From the NCBI RefSeq assembly GCF_014041995.1, contig NZ_CP059492.1, positions 930,001 through 994,000 on the forward strand: DNA of 64,000 nucleotides, written 5' to 3'. Below are positions 41,753 to 50,816 of this stretch, piece after piece. Both the position numbers and the translations under genes were made by a program. Position 1 is the stretch's first letter; each line of letters starts with the position of its first letter. The notes beneath the pieces were generated by a model that was given only the letters and a program-made list of their open reading frames with translations, had not been told where the DNA came from and searched no databases. This DNA comes from Changpingibacter yushuensis. GTDB lineage: Bacteria; Actinomycetota; Actinomycetes; Actinomycetales; Actinomycetaceae.

Positions 41753-44262
41753 AACTCGTCGACTTCACGGTGACAGAAAAGTCCGACCGTCCTGTCTATC
41801 CGACCTCCATTATCGGGTCGACCCCCGACGGGCGTTTCTTTTGTGAGGGAGGGCCGATGTGGGCCTATTTTGCGGTTCCTCTCAACCCGACTTTCGATGC
41901 CAAGACGGAAGAGCTGCGGTTGCAGACCCCGGCTCCCCTGTACAACGCTCTGGATGAGCTGTGCCGCATGAACAAGATCAGCGGTATCAAGCTGCGCAGG
42001 ATTCAGAGGGGCGGATACCGCCAGTTCCATATCCTGTCCATCAACCTTGACGCCATGTTCCACACTCCCTACGCCGATGAGCTCTCCGACATGCTCAACA
42101 CGTATTACGAGGACGTGCGCACCATCCGTCGTGTTGTTCTCCTCGGTGTTCAACTCAACGCGTCGGTCACCTCTCACGGACTGTGGGGAGCGGTTGAGTC
42201 GATTGCCTCCACATTCCAGTCGGGACGGGCACCCGCCTCAGATTTCGATGATGACTTCACCCGTGTCAAGACAACAATGGCTCGCCATGGTCTGGGGCGG
42301 GTGACCAAGGCGGACATGGCGTTGGCCCGCTCGTGGTGGAATCTGGGGCGCCCCTCGGACACCTACTACATGGCTGAACCCAGCCGGTATCACCTGTTCC
42401 GCACCGCCGATGCGGCATCCCAGTGTCAGAATCTTTACGAGGCGAAAGTCCCCAGTTCACAGTGGCCCGACTCGCCGGATCATTACTGTGTCACCATGGC
42501 ATCCGTACGTGAGTTCGACATTCCACACGGCACGGATGCCCTGTCTGCGGAAGCCTCTTGGTTGTCTGCCCTCATCGACAACGACGCCTTATGCATCTCC
42601 ATCCGGGGCGCTCTCGAACCGGGGATCATCACTGCCCGGGAAATTGACCGCAACACCACCGGATACACGAGTGACGTGAACGAGGCGGCCGCCAACGGAC
42701 GCAACGCCACCCCCGAGCAGCAGGACAAACTCAACCAGTTGGCCTATATGCGCGACGTATATCGGGGTGCCGGTGCCCCCACAACAGCCACGGACGTGTC
42801 CGTCACGGTCGCGTTTAATGGGGATGGGTCAGATCTGGACAAGATGTCGATTCCTCTCATCGACGTGTCGAAGATGGAGTCGCGTCAGGTCGGTGCGATG
42901 GCGGAGACATGGCTGTGCCCGGTCACTCGGGTCAACCCTGCCCGTCACGACCTGCCGTTGGAGACGATCGCCTATTCGGGCATCTGTTCCCTCTCCCATG
43001 TGGGGGATCACCCGAAAGGCTCCGCACTGACCGGATTCACCGAGCGGGACCGTCAACCGGCGTGGACCAACCCGGCTGCCGCTATGACTCTTGCCGATTC
43101 CCCACCACTGGTAGGAGTGTTCGGTATGTCTGGTTCGGGCAAGACAATGTTCGGAGTGTGGCATCTCATCCAGTTCTCCGCACTTAGCCACAAGACCATC
43201 TTCATCAACCCGAAGGAAGAATCCGACTTCGAGCCGCTCTTCACCTACTACGGGGGAGTGACGATCGACCTGGGCGACATTGCCTCCTCGGACGGCATTC
43301 TTGACCCGTTACGTTTTGAGGTCGACCCTCTAGACGGCATCGACATGGCGATCTCGACCCTGAAGTTCCTAAACCCATGGGACAGGTCCGACCAGAACGT
43401 TGAGGTTGCCTTGTATGCGGCGATCCGGGCGGGGGTTCAAGCCGGTGCCACGTCCACCTTGGGTGCGTTGCACAAGGCTCGCGAACTCGGGGTTCCCGGC
43501 GCGACCCGGGAACTCATCGACCCCATCGAGACTATTGTCCACGCGGTTCCCATGGCCTCGGCTCTCATTGGGACCGAGTCTTCGAAGAACCGTCTTGCCT
43601 TCGACAACGACCTCACCCTCATTCAACTTGGCTCGGCCAAACTCAACCTGCCCAAAGGTGGCAAGTTGTCCGAGACGATGACGCTGTCCGAACGTATCGC
43701 CGTTTCGGTCGTGCGCATGTTGGTGCGTGGTTCGACGATCGCGGTGCGCGGGGATGCCGGCGTGGTGGGGTTGGACGAAGCATGGATCTTCTTCGACACG
43801 GCTGGTGACGAACTCGAGTCGTTGGGGCGGCTGGCCCGCTCGATGGATGTGGCGATCTGGCTGTTGACCCAACGTGTGACAGATGTCCAGCGGGCCAACC
43901 TTTCCGACTTCATCTCCACCTCCTACATTCTGGGGATGAACGCGGAGGAGGAAGCGAAAGCTGCCTGTCGTCTGGCTCGTATTGAACCGACGCCCTCTCG
44001 TATCCAACGCATGATGGCGCCAGCCAAGATCAAGGGGCAGGGTGGGGCGACCGCATTTAACTGGGCTTCCCAGCGTGCCCTCGTCGACGAAGAGACTCGT
44101 AAGACGATCCGGGGAGCGATCTGTCTATACATGGATGTGTCTGACCGAGCAGTTTATGTTGAGGTTCCCTTGCCAGACGAGTTCCTTCACTTGGCCTCCA
44201 CAAACAAGATTGATCGCCAGCGTTCTGGGCGTGTAGCACCCGCGAGGAAATCCGCACACTAA
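41749..44262 (+). CDS. VirB4-type ATPase of the type IV secretion system
   Basis: 837 residues. Walker A GMSGSGKTMFG lies near 457-467 and Walker B VVGLDEAWIFFD near 667-678, followed by LTQRVTDVQRANL and the conserved ILGMNAEEEAKAACRL region. No transmembrane segment is obvious. VirB4 powers assembly of and transport through the conjugation channel. It is the last gene of the TcpC operon. Its final codons (TCC GCA CAC TAA) contain the CCGCACACT motif of the following ssb region. Confidence 0.85.
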   Translation: MKLVDFTVTEKSDRPVYPTSIIGSTPDGRFFCEGGPMWAYFAVPLNPTFDAKTEELRLQTPAPLYNALDELCRMNKISGIKLRRIQRGGYRQFHILSINLDAMFHTPYADELSDMLNTYYEDVRTIRRVVLLGVQLNASVTSHGLWGAVESIASTFQSGRAPASDFDDDFTRVKTTMARHGLGRVTKADMALARSWWNLGRPSDTYYMAEPSRYHLFRTADAASQCQNLYEAKVPSSQWPDSPDHYCVTMASVREFDIPHGTDALSAEASWLSALIDNDALCISIRGALEPGIITAREIDRNTTGYTSDVNEAAANGRNATPEQQDKLNQLAYMRDVYRGAGAPTTATDVSVTVAFNGDGSDLDKMSIPLIDVSKMESRQVGAMAETWLCPVTRVNPARHDLPLETIAYSGICSLSHVGDHPKGSALTGFTERDRQPAWTNPAAAMTLADSPPLVGVFGMSGSGKTMFGVWHLIQFSALSHKTIFINPKEESDFEPLFTYYGGVTIDLGDIASSDGILDPLRFEVDPLDGIDMAISTLKFLNPWDRSDQNVEVALYAAIRAGVQAGATSTLGALHKARELGVPGATRELIDPIETIVHAVPMASALIGTESSKNRLAFDNDLTLIQLGSAKLNLPKGGKLSETMTLSERIAVSVVRMLVRGSTIAVRGDAGVVGLDEAWIFFDTAGDELESLGRLARSMDVAIWLLTQRVTDVQRANLSDFISTSYILGMNAEEEAKAACRLARIEPTPSRIQRMMAPAKIKGQGGATAFNWASQRALVDEETRKTIRGAICLYMDVSDRAVYVEVPLPDEFLHLASTNKIDRQRSGRVAPARKSAH
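44252..44260 (+). promoter_or_regulatory. CCGCACACT motif embedded in the VirB4 stop
   Basis: The motif ends two bases before the end of the stop codon. After 6 nt a GTG opens a 9-codon frame; ssb follows with its own ribosome site. Confidence 0.55.
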
Positions 44263-44266
44263 GTCG

Positions 44267-44296
44267 GTGCGAGCGAAAGCCGTCGCTAAGCAGTAA
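44267..44296 (+). CDS. 9-residue leader peptide before ssb
   Basis: GTG 6 nt after the motif, encoding MRAKAVAKQ then TAA. Same geometry as the leader at 19104. May be functional or chance. Confidence 0.3.
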   Translation: MRAKAVAKQ

Positions 44297-44329
44297 CAAA
44301 AAATGACCAGAACATGAAAGGGCTTTCTC

Positions 44330-45022
44330 ATGGCTCACATCATTGTCAACGGGAACATGACCGCTGACCCCACTTTCGGAACCAACAAAGAGGGCAAGGA
44401 CTACGTGTCCTTCTCCATCGCTCACGAGTCCTACATTCGCGACAGGGACGGTGGACGTAAGGACGACACCCCGGTCCAGTACTACAACATCTACACGACC
44501 AACTCTGCCGTCGTGCAGTCCATGGAACGCAACGAAACGATCGGTAAGGGTACTCGCCTCATCGTTTCGGGCAACGTCACCTTCGACTCCTACGTGACGC
44601 GTGATGGGGAAGAGCGTGACTCCTTCTCCATCTACCCCGACTTCATCGGTGTTGACCTTGTCTTCTCCGACATTGTGTGGTCCCGTCCGGCCCGCCCGGA
44701 TGAGGATGATGAACCTGCCCGCACCTCTCGTACAAAGAAGCGTGCCAAGGCTACCCCCGTCGAGGACGACATTGACGAGGACGAGGACGAGGACGAGGTG
44801 GAAGACAAGCCTGCCTCTCGCCGCGCGTCAACAACTCGTGGAAAGACATCTCGGGCCAAGTCCGCCCCCGTAGAGGACGAAGACGAGGAGGTAGAGGATA
44901 AGCCTGCCTCTCGCCGGGCAGCAACGGGTCGTGCCAAGACGGGCCGGGCCACAACAGGTCGTGCCAAGACGGGCCGGACCAAGGCGTCTGCCGCCGATGA
45001 TATCGACGAGATGTTCGACTAA
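44330..45022 (+). CDS. ssb: Single-stranded DNA-binding protein (SSB)
   Basis: 230 residues. The first 125 form an OB fold with typical SSB features (HIIVNGNMTADPTFG, YVSFSIAHES, GTRLIVSGNVTFDSY). A long linker of acidic tracts alternating with basic Ala/Arg/Lys repeats (ASRRA..., GRAKTGRA...) is unusual in being both very acidic and very basic. The end DDIDEMFD is the acidic tip that recruits replication and repair proteins. GAAAGGG precedes the ATG. It probably coats transferred or replicating single strands. A terminator follows. Confidence 0.9.
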   Translation: MAHIIVNGNMTADPTFGTNKEGKDYVSFSIAHESYIRDRDGGRKDDTPVQYYNIYTTNSAVVQSMERNETIGKGTRLIVSGNVTFDSYVTRDGEERDSFSIYPDFIGVDLVFSDIVWSRPARPDEDDEPARTSRTKKRAKATPVEDDIDEDEDEDEVEDKPASRRASTTRGKTSRAKSAPVEDEDEEVEDKPASRRAATGRAKTGRATTGRAKTGRTKASAADDIDEMFD

Positions 45023-45039
45023 ACATCCACCCCATCTGT

Positions 45040-45075
45040 CAGACAGCCGGTGTACGTGCGTATGCCGGCTGTCTG
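45040..45075 (+). terminator. Hairpin between ssb and whiB
   Basis: CAGACAGCCGG and CCGGCTGTCTG form a perfect 11-bp stem with a 14-nt loop. There is no T-run, so termination or attenuation of the WhiB gene are both possible. Confidence 0.6.
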
Positions 45076-45097
45076 CGTCATGGCAAAGGAGGAAACC

Positions 45098-45340
45098 GTG
45101 GAGCCGTGGCTGAACGACATCGCATGTTCCGGGGCCGACCCAGAGGTGTTCTTTGGTGGAAAGAACATGGTGGCCTTCACCATCGCGATGAGCATGTGCA
45201 CTCGATGCCCTGTCCGCCAGGAGTGCCTGGACTGGGCTATGACGTCCGAAGACCATACTGCACGCCCCCGACATGGCATTTTTGGGGGTCTGACTCCGGC
45301 TCAGCGCGATCAACTCCCTGACCGCACACTACCCCTGTAG
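45098..45340 (+). CDS. WhiB-family iron-sulfur transcription regulator
   Basis: 80 residues from the GTG at 45098, which has AAAGGAGG five bases upstream. Four cysteines in the WhiB pattern (Cys10, Cys34, Cys37, Cys43; C-x23-C-x2-C-x5-C) bind a [4Fe-4S] cluster, and GIFGGLT (60-66) is the conserved G(I/V)(F/W)GG turn. WhiB proteins bind region 4 of the principal sigma factor and redirect RNA polymerase; phage- and plasmid-borne copies are known. The short tail after GIFGG has few basic residues. It may control the element's own promoters, which is inference. Confidence 0.9.
   Translation: MEPWLNDIACSGADPEVFFGGKNMVAFTIAMSMCTRCPVRQECLDWAMTSEDHTARPRHGIFGGLTPAQRDQLPDRTLPL
45322..45330 (+). promoter_or_regulatory. 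CCGCACACT motif within the end of whiB
   Basis: Leadered copy; GTG of the next gene follows 29 nt later with GTGGAGGTG as ribosome site. Confidence 0.45.
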
Positions 45341-45359
45341 ACACGAGTGGAGGTGACCG

Positions 45360-46208
45360 GTGGCAGTAAAGAGTCCTCTTCTACGCACCCGCGTGGATGA
45401 CATCATATGGTTTCTCACCGCCCGGTGGGCGAAGTGGGCAGGTTCAGTGGTTGGACTTGCCCTCATCGGGGTGTGCGTATGGATGTGGGCGGTGCCGTGG
45501 GTACAGGACCGACTCGAACCCACCGTCGTCGTCCAGCAGGAGATCATTGAAGGAAGCGCAAACCCAGACACGGTCAAGAAGTTGGCGTCAGCCCAAGTTG
45601 ACCTGTCCACCTCTGTCACCCAGGCCACGACGGTTCACGATGATCTAGCTGAGCTCATCACCTCCACTCAAAACGCGACGGCAGACAATCAGACCCGTCT
45701 GGATGGGGCCGATGCCCGCGACGCACTCGAAGAGGCGATCACGCTGGCACAACAGGTCGATTCGATCGACCCCACCGATTACGAATCAGCCCGCGCGAAC
45801 GTTGTCGCGGCCACCAGTACCGCCACAGAGGCCATGGACACGATCACCGCCTCACATGAGAAGTGGCAAGCCGACCAAAAAACCTCCACACCCGCCCCAG
45901 CCGCCCCGTCCGCTACGACTGCGGCACCAAAACCTGCCGCCACCACGAAGGCACCTGCCGTCACCACACAGGCTCCGGCGCCTTCGGTTGCTGCACCCAC
46001 GCCCGCCCCGGCGGTGACATCTACTGGGTTGAAACTGACAGTCTCATGTGACCGTTCCTCAGCTATCAAAGTCGTCGGTAATGGCTCACTCACAGTCAAT
46101 GGCTCTGGCGTCTCGTCGGGAGCGACGGTGTCGGGAACACAGTTCTCTCTGGCGACAACCGGAACGTCGTTGAGTTGGTCATGGGTCAGTGGAGGTAATT
46201 GTGCCTGA
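45360..46208 (+). CDS. Membrane-anchored protein with Ala/Pro/Thr-rich stalk
   Basis: 282 residues. One membrane helix (about 25-48), a helical extracellular segment (60-165), an Ala/Pro/Thr-rich stalk (170-220) and a small C-terminal beta domain with two Cys that may form a disulfide. Encoded directly before the cell-wall hydrolase, it is probably an outer part of the conjugation apparatus. No family recognised. Confidence 0.55.
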   Translation: MAVKSPLLRTRVDDIIWFLTARWAKWAGSVVGLALIGVCVWMWAVPWVQDRLEPTVVVQQEIIEGSANPDTVKKLASAQVDLSTSVTQATTVHDDLAELITSTQNATADNQTRLDGADARDALEEAITLAQQVDSIDPTDYESARANVVAATSTATEAMDTITASHEKWQADQKTSTPAPAAPSATTAAPKPAATTKAPAVTTQAPAPSVAAPTPAPAVTSTGLKLTVSCDRSSAIKVVGNGSLTVNGSGVSSGATVSGTQFSLATTGTSLSWSWVSGGNCA

Positions 46209-48861
46209 TACTCACACACCTGCGAAGAAGGCTCTCTCCCTTGCCACCACAGGAGCCAAGAATGTCGCCAAGAAGAAGCTCATCGTCCCGGTCGCTGTCA
46301 TCGTTGCGATAGCCTGCGTGTTCAGCATCATCTTCATCTCCATCGACTCCCTGTTCGGTTCGAGCGTGCAAACCCAGACCACCATCAATGACAATTCTGC
46401 CCAAGCAGTGGCAGACGCCGGATACGTCAACCAAGAAAACTACGCCATCTTTCAAGATGCAACGTCCGGCACATCTGTGCCATGGCAGATTCTCGGTGTC
46501 CTGTCAGCCACCGGAACACTGTCCGGCACAAGTAATGGTGGTGCCAATTTGACGGTGGATGTTCCCGATGAATATGTCGACATTGTCAACCGGGCCGGGT
46601 CCATCTGCGAGGACATCACCCCCAACCTCATCGCCGCACAAATCCACGCCGAATCCAGTTGGAACCCGAACGCTGGGTCTCTAGCCGGTGCCCAAGGCAT
46701 CGCCCAATTCATGCCCGCCACATGGGCGGCAAACGGACTGGACGGGGATGGGGACGGCACAGCCGACATCCTCAACCCGATCGACGCCATCTGGAGCCAA
46801 GGCAACCTCATGTGTTCCAACGTCGCAGCCATTAAGGTGTGGATCGCCGACGGAACAGTCTCCGGGGATGTCATCTCTCTCGCCCTTGCCGGATACAACG
46901 CCGGAATGGGTGCCGTGAAAAAAGCCGGGGGGATACCCAGCTACGTGGAGACAACGAACTACGTCTCGAAAATCCTCGCAGCCGTCTCCAACTCCTCCAC
47001 CACGACCGTCACCTCTTCCTCATCCACACTCTCCCCATTGGCATGGGCCTACCAGCAAGAAGGAAAGCCCTACCGAAACTCTGGCCCCAACGCCAACTCC
47101 TCCACGTGCGGATCACGCGGACCAGCCTGCTTCGACTGCTCCGGACTGACATGGTCCGCCTTTAGTGCAACGCTGGGACTCGACATCGGATACACACCCG
47201 CCGCCCAATACGCGGGCTACGCCTCCTACGGAGGCCAACGCGTCAGTTCGGCAGACGACACCCTCGCCGTGGGAGACCTCATCTTCTGGTATGACACAAG
47301 CAAAGGCAAAGTCGGACACGTCGCCTTCTACGCCGGAAACGGCAAAATCTACGACTCAGCCAACCCCACCGAAACCATCGGCGTGCGCGACATGTACAAG
47401 GACACCTCCACCTTCTACCGCATGGAATACGCCATCCGTATCCCCGGGGCCGCCACCGGAGTCAGCCCAGCCACCGGAAACTCATCCACCACAGGAGTCA
47501 TCACCACCACATCCAGCACACTCTTTACCGGCGGCAATGGCCCCTTCCACCTGACCGACGACGCATCCATCACCGCCACCGACACGGCTATCCAAGCCCA
47601 CTACATCACCTCCCTCCTCACCGCCGTTGCTTCCGACTACGACTTCGCCGTGGGCATCTCCGTCAACAAAGACGCACAAATCGTCGAAGACACCAGCGAT
47701 GAAGCCACCCAAGCCATCCAAAAGACCCGCGACGGATGGGTCACAACCCTCTCCACCCTGCCCATCTCAGGCATGAGCGAAGACCGTGCCGGACAAGCAT
47801 GGGACATGGCCCGCCAGTGGTACATGGGGATCCTCACCAACCCCTCCACCACATGCACCATCGGGGACGCTATCAACACCGACAACCTCGCAAACACCGA
47901 CGGCACCATCGACGTGACCACAAACAACGACGGAACCACCACAACCGTCTCTCTCGACGACACCCAAATCGCCAACGCCCAAACCATCTTCCACACCGCA
48001 ACCGGCGCCGGAGCAACCCGCAACGAAATCCTCGCCCTCTTCCAAGTGGCCCTCGCCACCACCGAACTCACAAACATCCCCACAGGCCAATCCACCAACG
48101 GAGGCATCGGCATCCTCTCCCTATCCACCCGCGACGGTTGGGGAAGCGAAACCGACCTCATGAACCCAGCCACAGCCACCCTCAACTTCCTCGGACTGGA
48201 CGGACGCACAAGCACCGCCGACGGCACCCGCCAAATCTCCGGCTACACCTCCATGACCCCATCCAACCTCGCACTCGCGGTCTATGGCGGCACCGTTTCG
48301 GACATGTTTGAGGCGTGGTCGGGTGCGGCATCAATGCTCGTCAACGCGATGTCAACGTCGACGTGTACGACCAGTGGGACGTCGTCGGGAACATGGGTTC
48401 GTCCCGTCCCCGATTCTGTGGCCATCTCCTCCGTGTTCGGATATCGCAGCCTTCTCGTGTCTGGCTCCAACTTCCACACAGGTGTTGATTGGGCTGGGCC
48501 TGTGGGCACGCCGATCTATGCCATGTCGGATGGGACTGTCGCCTATGTCGGGAAAGTGGGGGAGAGTCCCTACTATTCGGGTGCCTTCATCATCATCGAC
48601 CACGGGGATGGGGTGTGGAGCGAGTACAACCACATGTATGACGATGACATTGACGTCGCTGTGGGAAACACGGTCGTGGCTGGACAGCAGATCGCTAGTA
48701 TTGGAAATGCCGGGAGATCGACAGGGCCTCACGTTCACACAGCCATCATCTTTGATGACTCCCTGCCTCGTGTCCCCACACGCTCGACGCTGCAAGATCC
48801 CATCAAGTTTCTCACCGAACAAGGTGTGGATGTGTGGCTGACCCAGACACCACTGTCATGA
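46201..48861 (+). CDS. Three-domain cell-wall hydrolase of conjugation (lytic transglycosylase, NlpC/P60, M23)
   Basis: 886 residues from the GTG at 46201 (GGAGG five bases upstream). One membrane helix (about 28-48). Lytic transglycosylase domain about 135-260: IHAESSWNPNAGS with the catalytic Glu, GIAQFMPATW, LAGYNAG. NlpC/P60 domain about 280-415: CFDCSGLTWSAF with the catalytic Cys, GHVAFYAG with His. A Thr-rich middle region has no assigned fold. M23 peptidase about 735-870: FHTGVDWAGP and GPHVHTAI hold the H-x3-D and HxH zinc ligands. It opens peptidoglycan for the transfer channel. Three hydrolytic activities in one protein are unusual; two are common. Confidence 0.88.
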   Translation: MPDTHTPAKKALSLATTGAKNVAKKKLIVPVAVIVAIACVFSIIFISIDSLFGSSVQTQTTINDNSAQAVADAGYVNQENYAIFQDATSGTSVPWQILGVLSATGTLSGTSNGGANLTVDVPDEYVDIVNRAGSICEDITPNLIAAQIHAESSWNPNAGSLAGAQGIAQFMPATWAANGLDGDGDGTADILNPIDAIWSQGNLMCSNVAAIKVWIADGTVSGDVISLALAGYNAGMGAVKKAGGIPSYVETTNYVSKILAAVSNSSTTTVTSSSSTLSPLAWAYQQEGKPYRNSGPNANSSTCGSRGPACFDCSGLTWSAFSATLGLDIGYTPAAQYAGYASYGGQRVSSADDTLAVGDLIFWYDTSKGKVGHVAFYAGNGKIYDSANPTETIGVRDMYKDTSTFYRMEYAIRIPGAATGVSPATGNSSTTGVITTTSSTLFTGGNGPFHLTDDASITATDTAIQAHYITSLLTAVASDYDFAVGISVNKDAQIVEDTSDEATQAIQKTRDGWVTTLSTLPISGMSEDRAGQAWDMARQWYMGILTNPSTTCTIGDAINTDNLANTDGTIDVTTNNDGTTTTVSLDDTQIANAQTIFHTATGAGATRNEILALFQVALATTELTNIPTGQSTNGGIGILSLSTRDGWGSETDLMNPATATLNFLGLDGRTSTADGTRQISGYTSMTPSNLALAVYGGTVSDMFEAWSGAASMLVNAMSTSTCTTSGTSSGTWVRPVPDSVAISSVFGYRSLLVSGSNFHTGVDWAGPVGTPIYAMSDGTVAYVGKVGESPYYSGAFIIIDHGDGVWSEYNHMYDDDIDVAVGNTVVAGQQIASIGNAGRSTGPHVHTAIIFDDSLPRVPTRSTLQDPIKFLTEQGVDVWLTQTPLS

Positions 48862-48872
48862 AAGGGAAGACG

Positions 48873-49613
48873 ATGACACCACGCACAGCCCTCGCGGGCA
48901 TGGCACTGACGGTATTACTCGTTTCCGGATGCGCCGGCCCGGACGCGGGGGAGGAAGCCACCTCTCCCGTATCGGTGGAAATCTCAGCGCCCGACTCGAT
49001 CAGTGCCACACCAAACTCGAGCGCATCTGCTTCTGCCAGTGCATCTGGTTCAGCCAGCGCATCTGCTTCAGCCAGTGATGGTGCTTTTGATGGGACGGGT
49101 GTCCAATCCACGGCCCCCGAGGGGGTGACGGCCCGCCAGTGGGCGATCGACACGTATCAGGCCGCCCTCATCGTGGAGAAGTTCATTCACGCCAAGTATT
49201 CCTCCTACGATGGCGACTATTCCCGATGGATGAAGAACGCAGCCATATATTCGACCGACAACCAGATTGCCAACGACACCGCCTACGCCACCACGCGCGA
49301 TTCCATCCAGTTCACCGAGTGGATCGAAGAGGATGGGGTCACCTGTGAAGGTGTCTCGTGGCCGAACCAGTCATGGGTGGACCCGCTCAAAGAGACGACC
49401 GCTGACTCGTTCACCATCATCATTCCCATGCGCATCGAGTGCTTCTGGCCTTCCATGAGCGACTACGAGGTCCATGAGAAAACGGTGCTCTACTCGACAA
49501 GCTGGGGGTTGGGCGGTTTGAACGTCAACGACTACTCGTACACGGTGGTCCGTTCTGGCGACTCATGGTTGGTGGACAACGAAGACACGGAAGAGCCAGG
49601 ACTGGCGGACTGA
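48873..49613 (+). CDS. Lipoprotein with Ser/Ala repeat, end of the hydrolase operon
   Basis: 246 residues from the ATG at 48873 (AAAGGGA upstream); an ATG at 48858 overlapping the previous stop is the alternative. The signal peptide ends in the lipobox LVSGC, so it is lipid-anchored outside the membrane. A Ser/Ala repeat (SASASASGSASASASAS) is followed by a soluble domain of about 170 residues with Trp- and Tyr-rich strands. Comparable lipoproteins accompany Gram-positive transfer operons. Function unknown. Confidence 0.65.
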   Translation: MTPRTALAGMALTVLLVSGCAGPDAGEEATSPVSVEISAPDSISATPNSSASASASASGSASASASASDGAFDGTGVQSTAPEGVTARQWAIDTYQAALIVEKFIHAKYSSYDGDYSRWMKNAAIYSTDNQIANDTAYATTRDSIQFTEWIEEDGVTCEGVSWPNQSWVDPLKETTADSFTIIIPMRIECFWPSMSDYEVHEKTVLYSTSWGLGGLNVNDYSYTVVRSGDSWLVDNEDTEEPGLAD

Positions 49614-49626
49614 CGGGACGGGCTTC

Positions 49627-49635
49627 CCGCACACT
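49627..49635 (+). promoter_or_regulatory. CCGCACACT motif, 8 nt before the GTG at 49644
   Basis: Motif plus GAGGGTGT plus GTG. The exact 8-nt spacing with a GTG start shows that spacing, not ATG itself, is kept. Confidence 0.65.
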
Positions 49636-49643
49636 GAGGGTGT

Positions 49644-50816
49644 GTGAACGTAACAGACCCGATCCTTGCACCCGGCTCCCCAGCCCGTGCCGCCCTCGCC
49701 CACGTGTGGGCAGGTGATGAAGTGGTTATCCTGTCTTCCCCACCCGGGGCAGGCAAGACCGAAGTCATCACCTCCATAGCACCCCATCTGGCCCAGTATG
49801 CCGATCTGACGGTCACGATCGCGACCCCGACTGTCGCGGGAGCCTACGACCTGGCCTACCGTCTGAAGAACAAACTCTCCGCCTTCCCCGACATCTCGGT
49901 GGCTCTCGTCGGTTCTGCGTTTAATGCTCGTCGTTCCCGGGGTGTGCGCTTGGAGAAGACCCACTTGGGAATGTCCGCCGTCATCGAGGTGCGCACTGTC
50001 GCGTCGATGAAAATGTCTGCGGTGGCAACAGATGTCCTCATTGTGGATGAGGCCTACCAGTGCACGGCTCTCGACGTGCGTGAAGCGGCAGGGCGGGCCA
50101 GCCAGATTCTTCTCGTGGGGGACCCCGGACAGATTGGACCCGTCATCACGATTGACACGATCGCATGGGACGGATTGAAGGACTCACCTGCGCTGCGATC
50201 CCCGGACATGTTTTCCACGTGGCCCGGTGCGATCCTCCTACATCTGGATTCGTCATTCCGTCTAGGGACAGACACCGTCCGTGCCATCAAGCCTCTCTAC
50301 GACTTCGACTTTGTCTCGTCCCGGCCACCTGCCAGTATCGAGGGAGAGAAGGAGATCTCCATTCTTGACCTAGGGAGGATTGCTCAACCGGCTGATGTGA
50401 GCGCGATGCGGCGCGTCGTTTCCCGGGCGGCATCATTGGTGGGACGCACCTACAGGTACGGCGACAAAGAGAAGGCACTCACTCCAGCAGACGTTGTTCT
50501 CATGGCCAGCCGCAACGAACAGGTTGCCCTTCTGGAGTCCCTTGTCGCCGCAGACAAGGGACTCAAAGGCATGATCGTGGGCACCGCTGATTCTCTCCAA
50601 GGGGGACAGTGGCCGGTCGGGGTAGCTGTCGACCCACTCGCGGGTGCGGCAACCGCCTCGGATCACGCGATGACACCGGGGCGACTGTGTGTCATGTGCT
50701 CGCGCCACATCGCCCATCTGACCTTCGCCACCAGCGCGGATGTGACGGAACTCCTCGCCGACTCAACAACCATCCAGCGCACCGTCCGTGAGAACCTGAC
50801 AGAAGCCAGCGCATGA
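49644..50816 (+). CDS. Superfamily 1 (Upf1-like) helicase
   Basis: 390 residues. Walker A PPGAGKTEVI near 33-42, Walker B VLIVDEAYQ near 131-139, motif III LLVGDPGQIGP near 152-162, then ADSLQGGQWPVGVAVDP (motif V) and MCSRHIAHL (motif VI-like). It is compact, lacking the accessory 1B/2B domains of Rep/UvrD enzymes. DNA or RNA unwinding in element replication is likely. Its stop overlaps the next ATG (ATGA). Confidence 0.75.
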   Translation: MNVTDPILAPGSPARAALAHVWAGDEVVILSSPPGAGKTEVITSIAPHLAQYADLTVTIATPTVAGAYDLAYRLKNKLSAFPDISVALVGSAFNARRSRGVRLEKTHLGMSAVIEVRTVASMKMSAVATDVLIVDEAYQCTALDVREAAGRASQILLVGDPGQIGPVITIDTIAWDGLKDSPALRSPDMFSTWPGAILLHLDSSFRLGTDTVRAIKPLYDFDFVSSRPPASIEGEKEISILDLGRIAQPADVSAMRRVVSRAASLVGRTYRYGDKEKALTPADVVLMASRNEQVALLESLVAADKGLKGMIVGTADSLQGGQWPVGVAVDPLAGAATASDHAMTPGRLCVMCSRHIAHLTFATSADVTELLADSTTIQRTVRENLTEASA

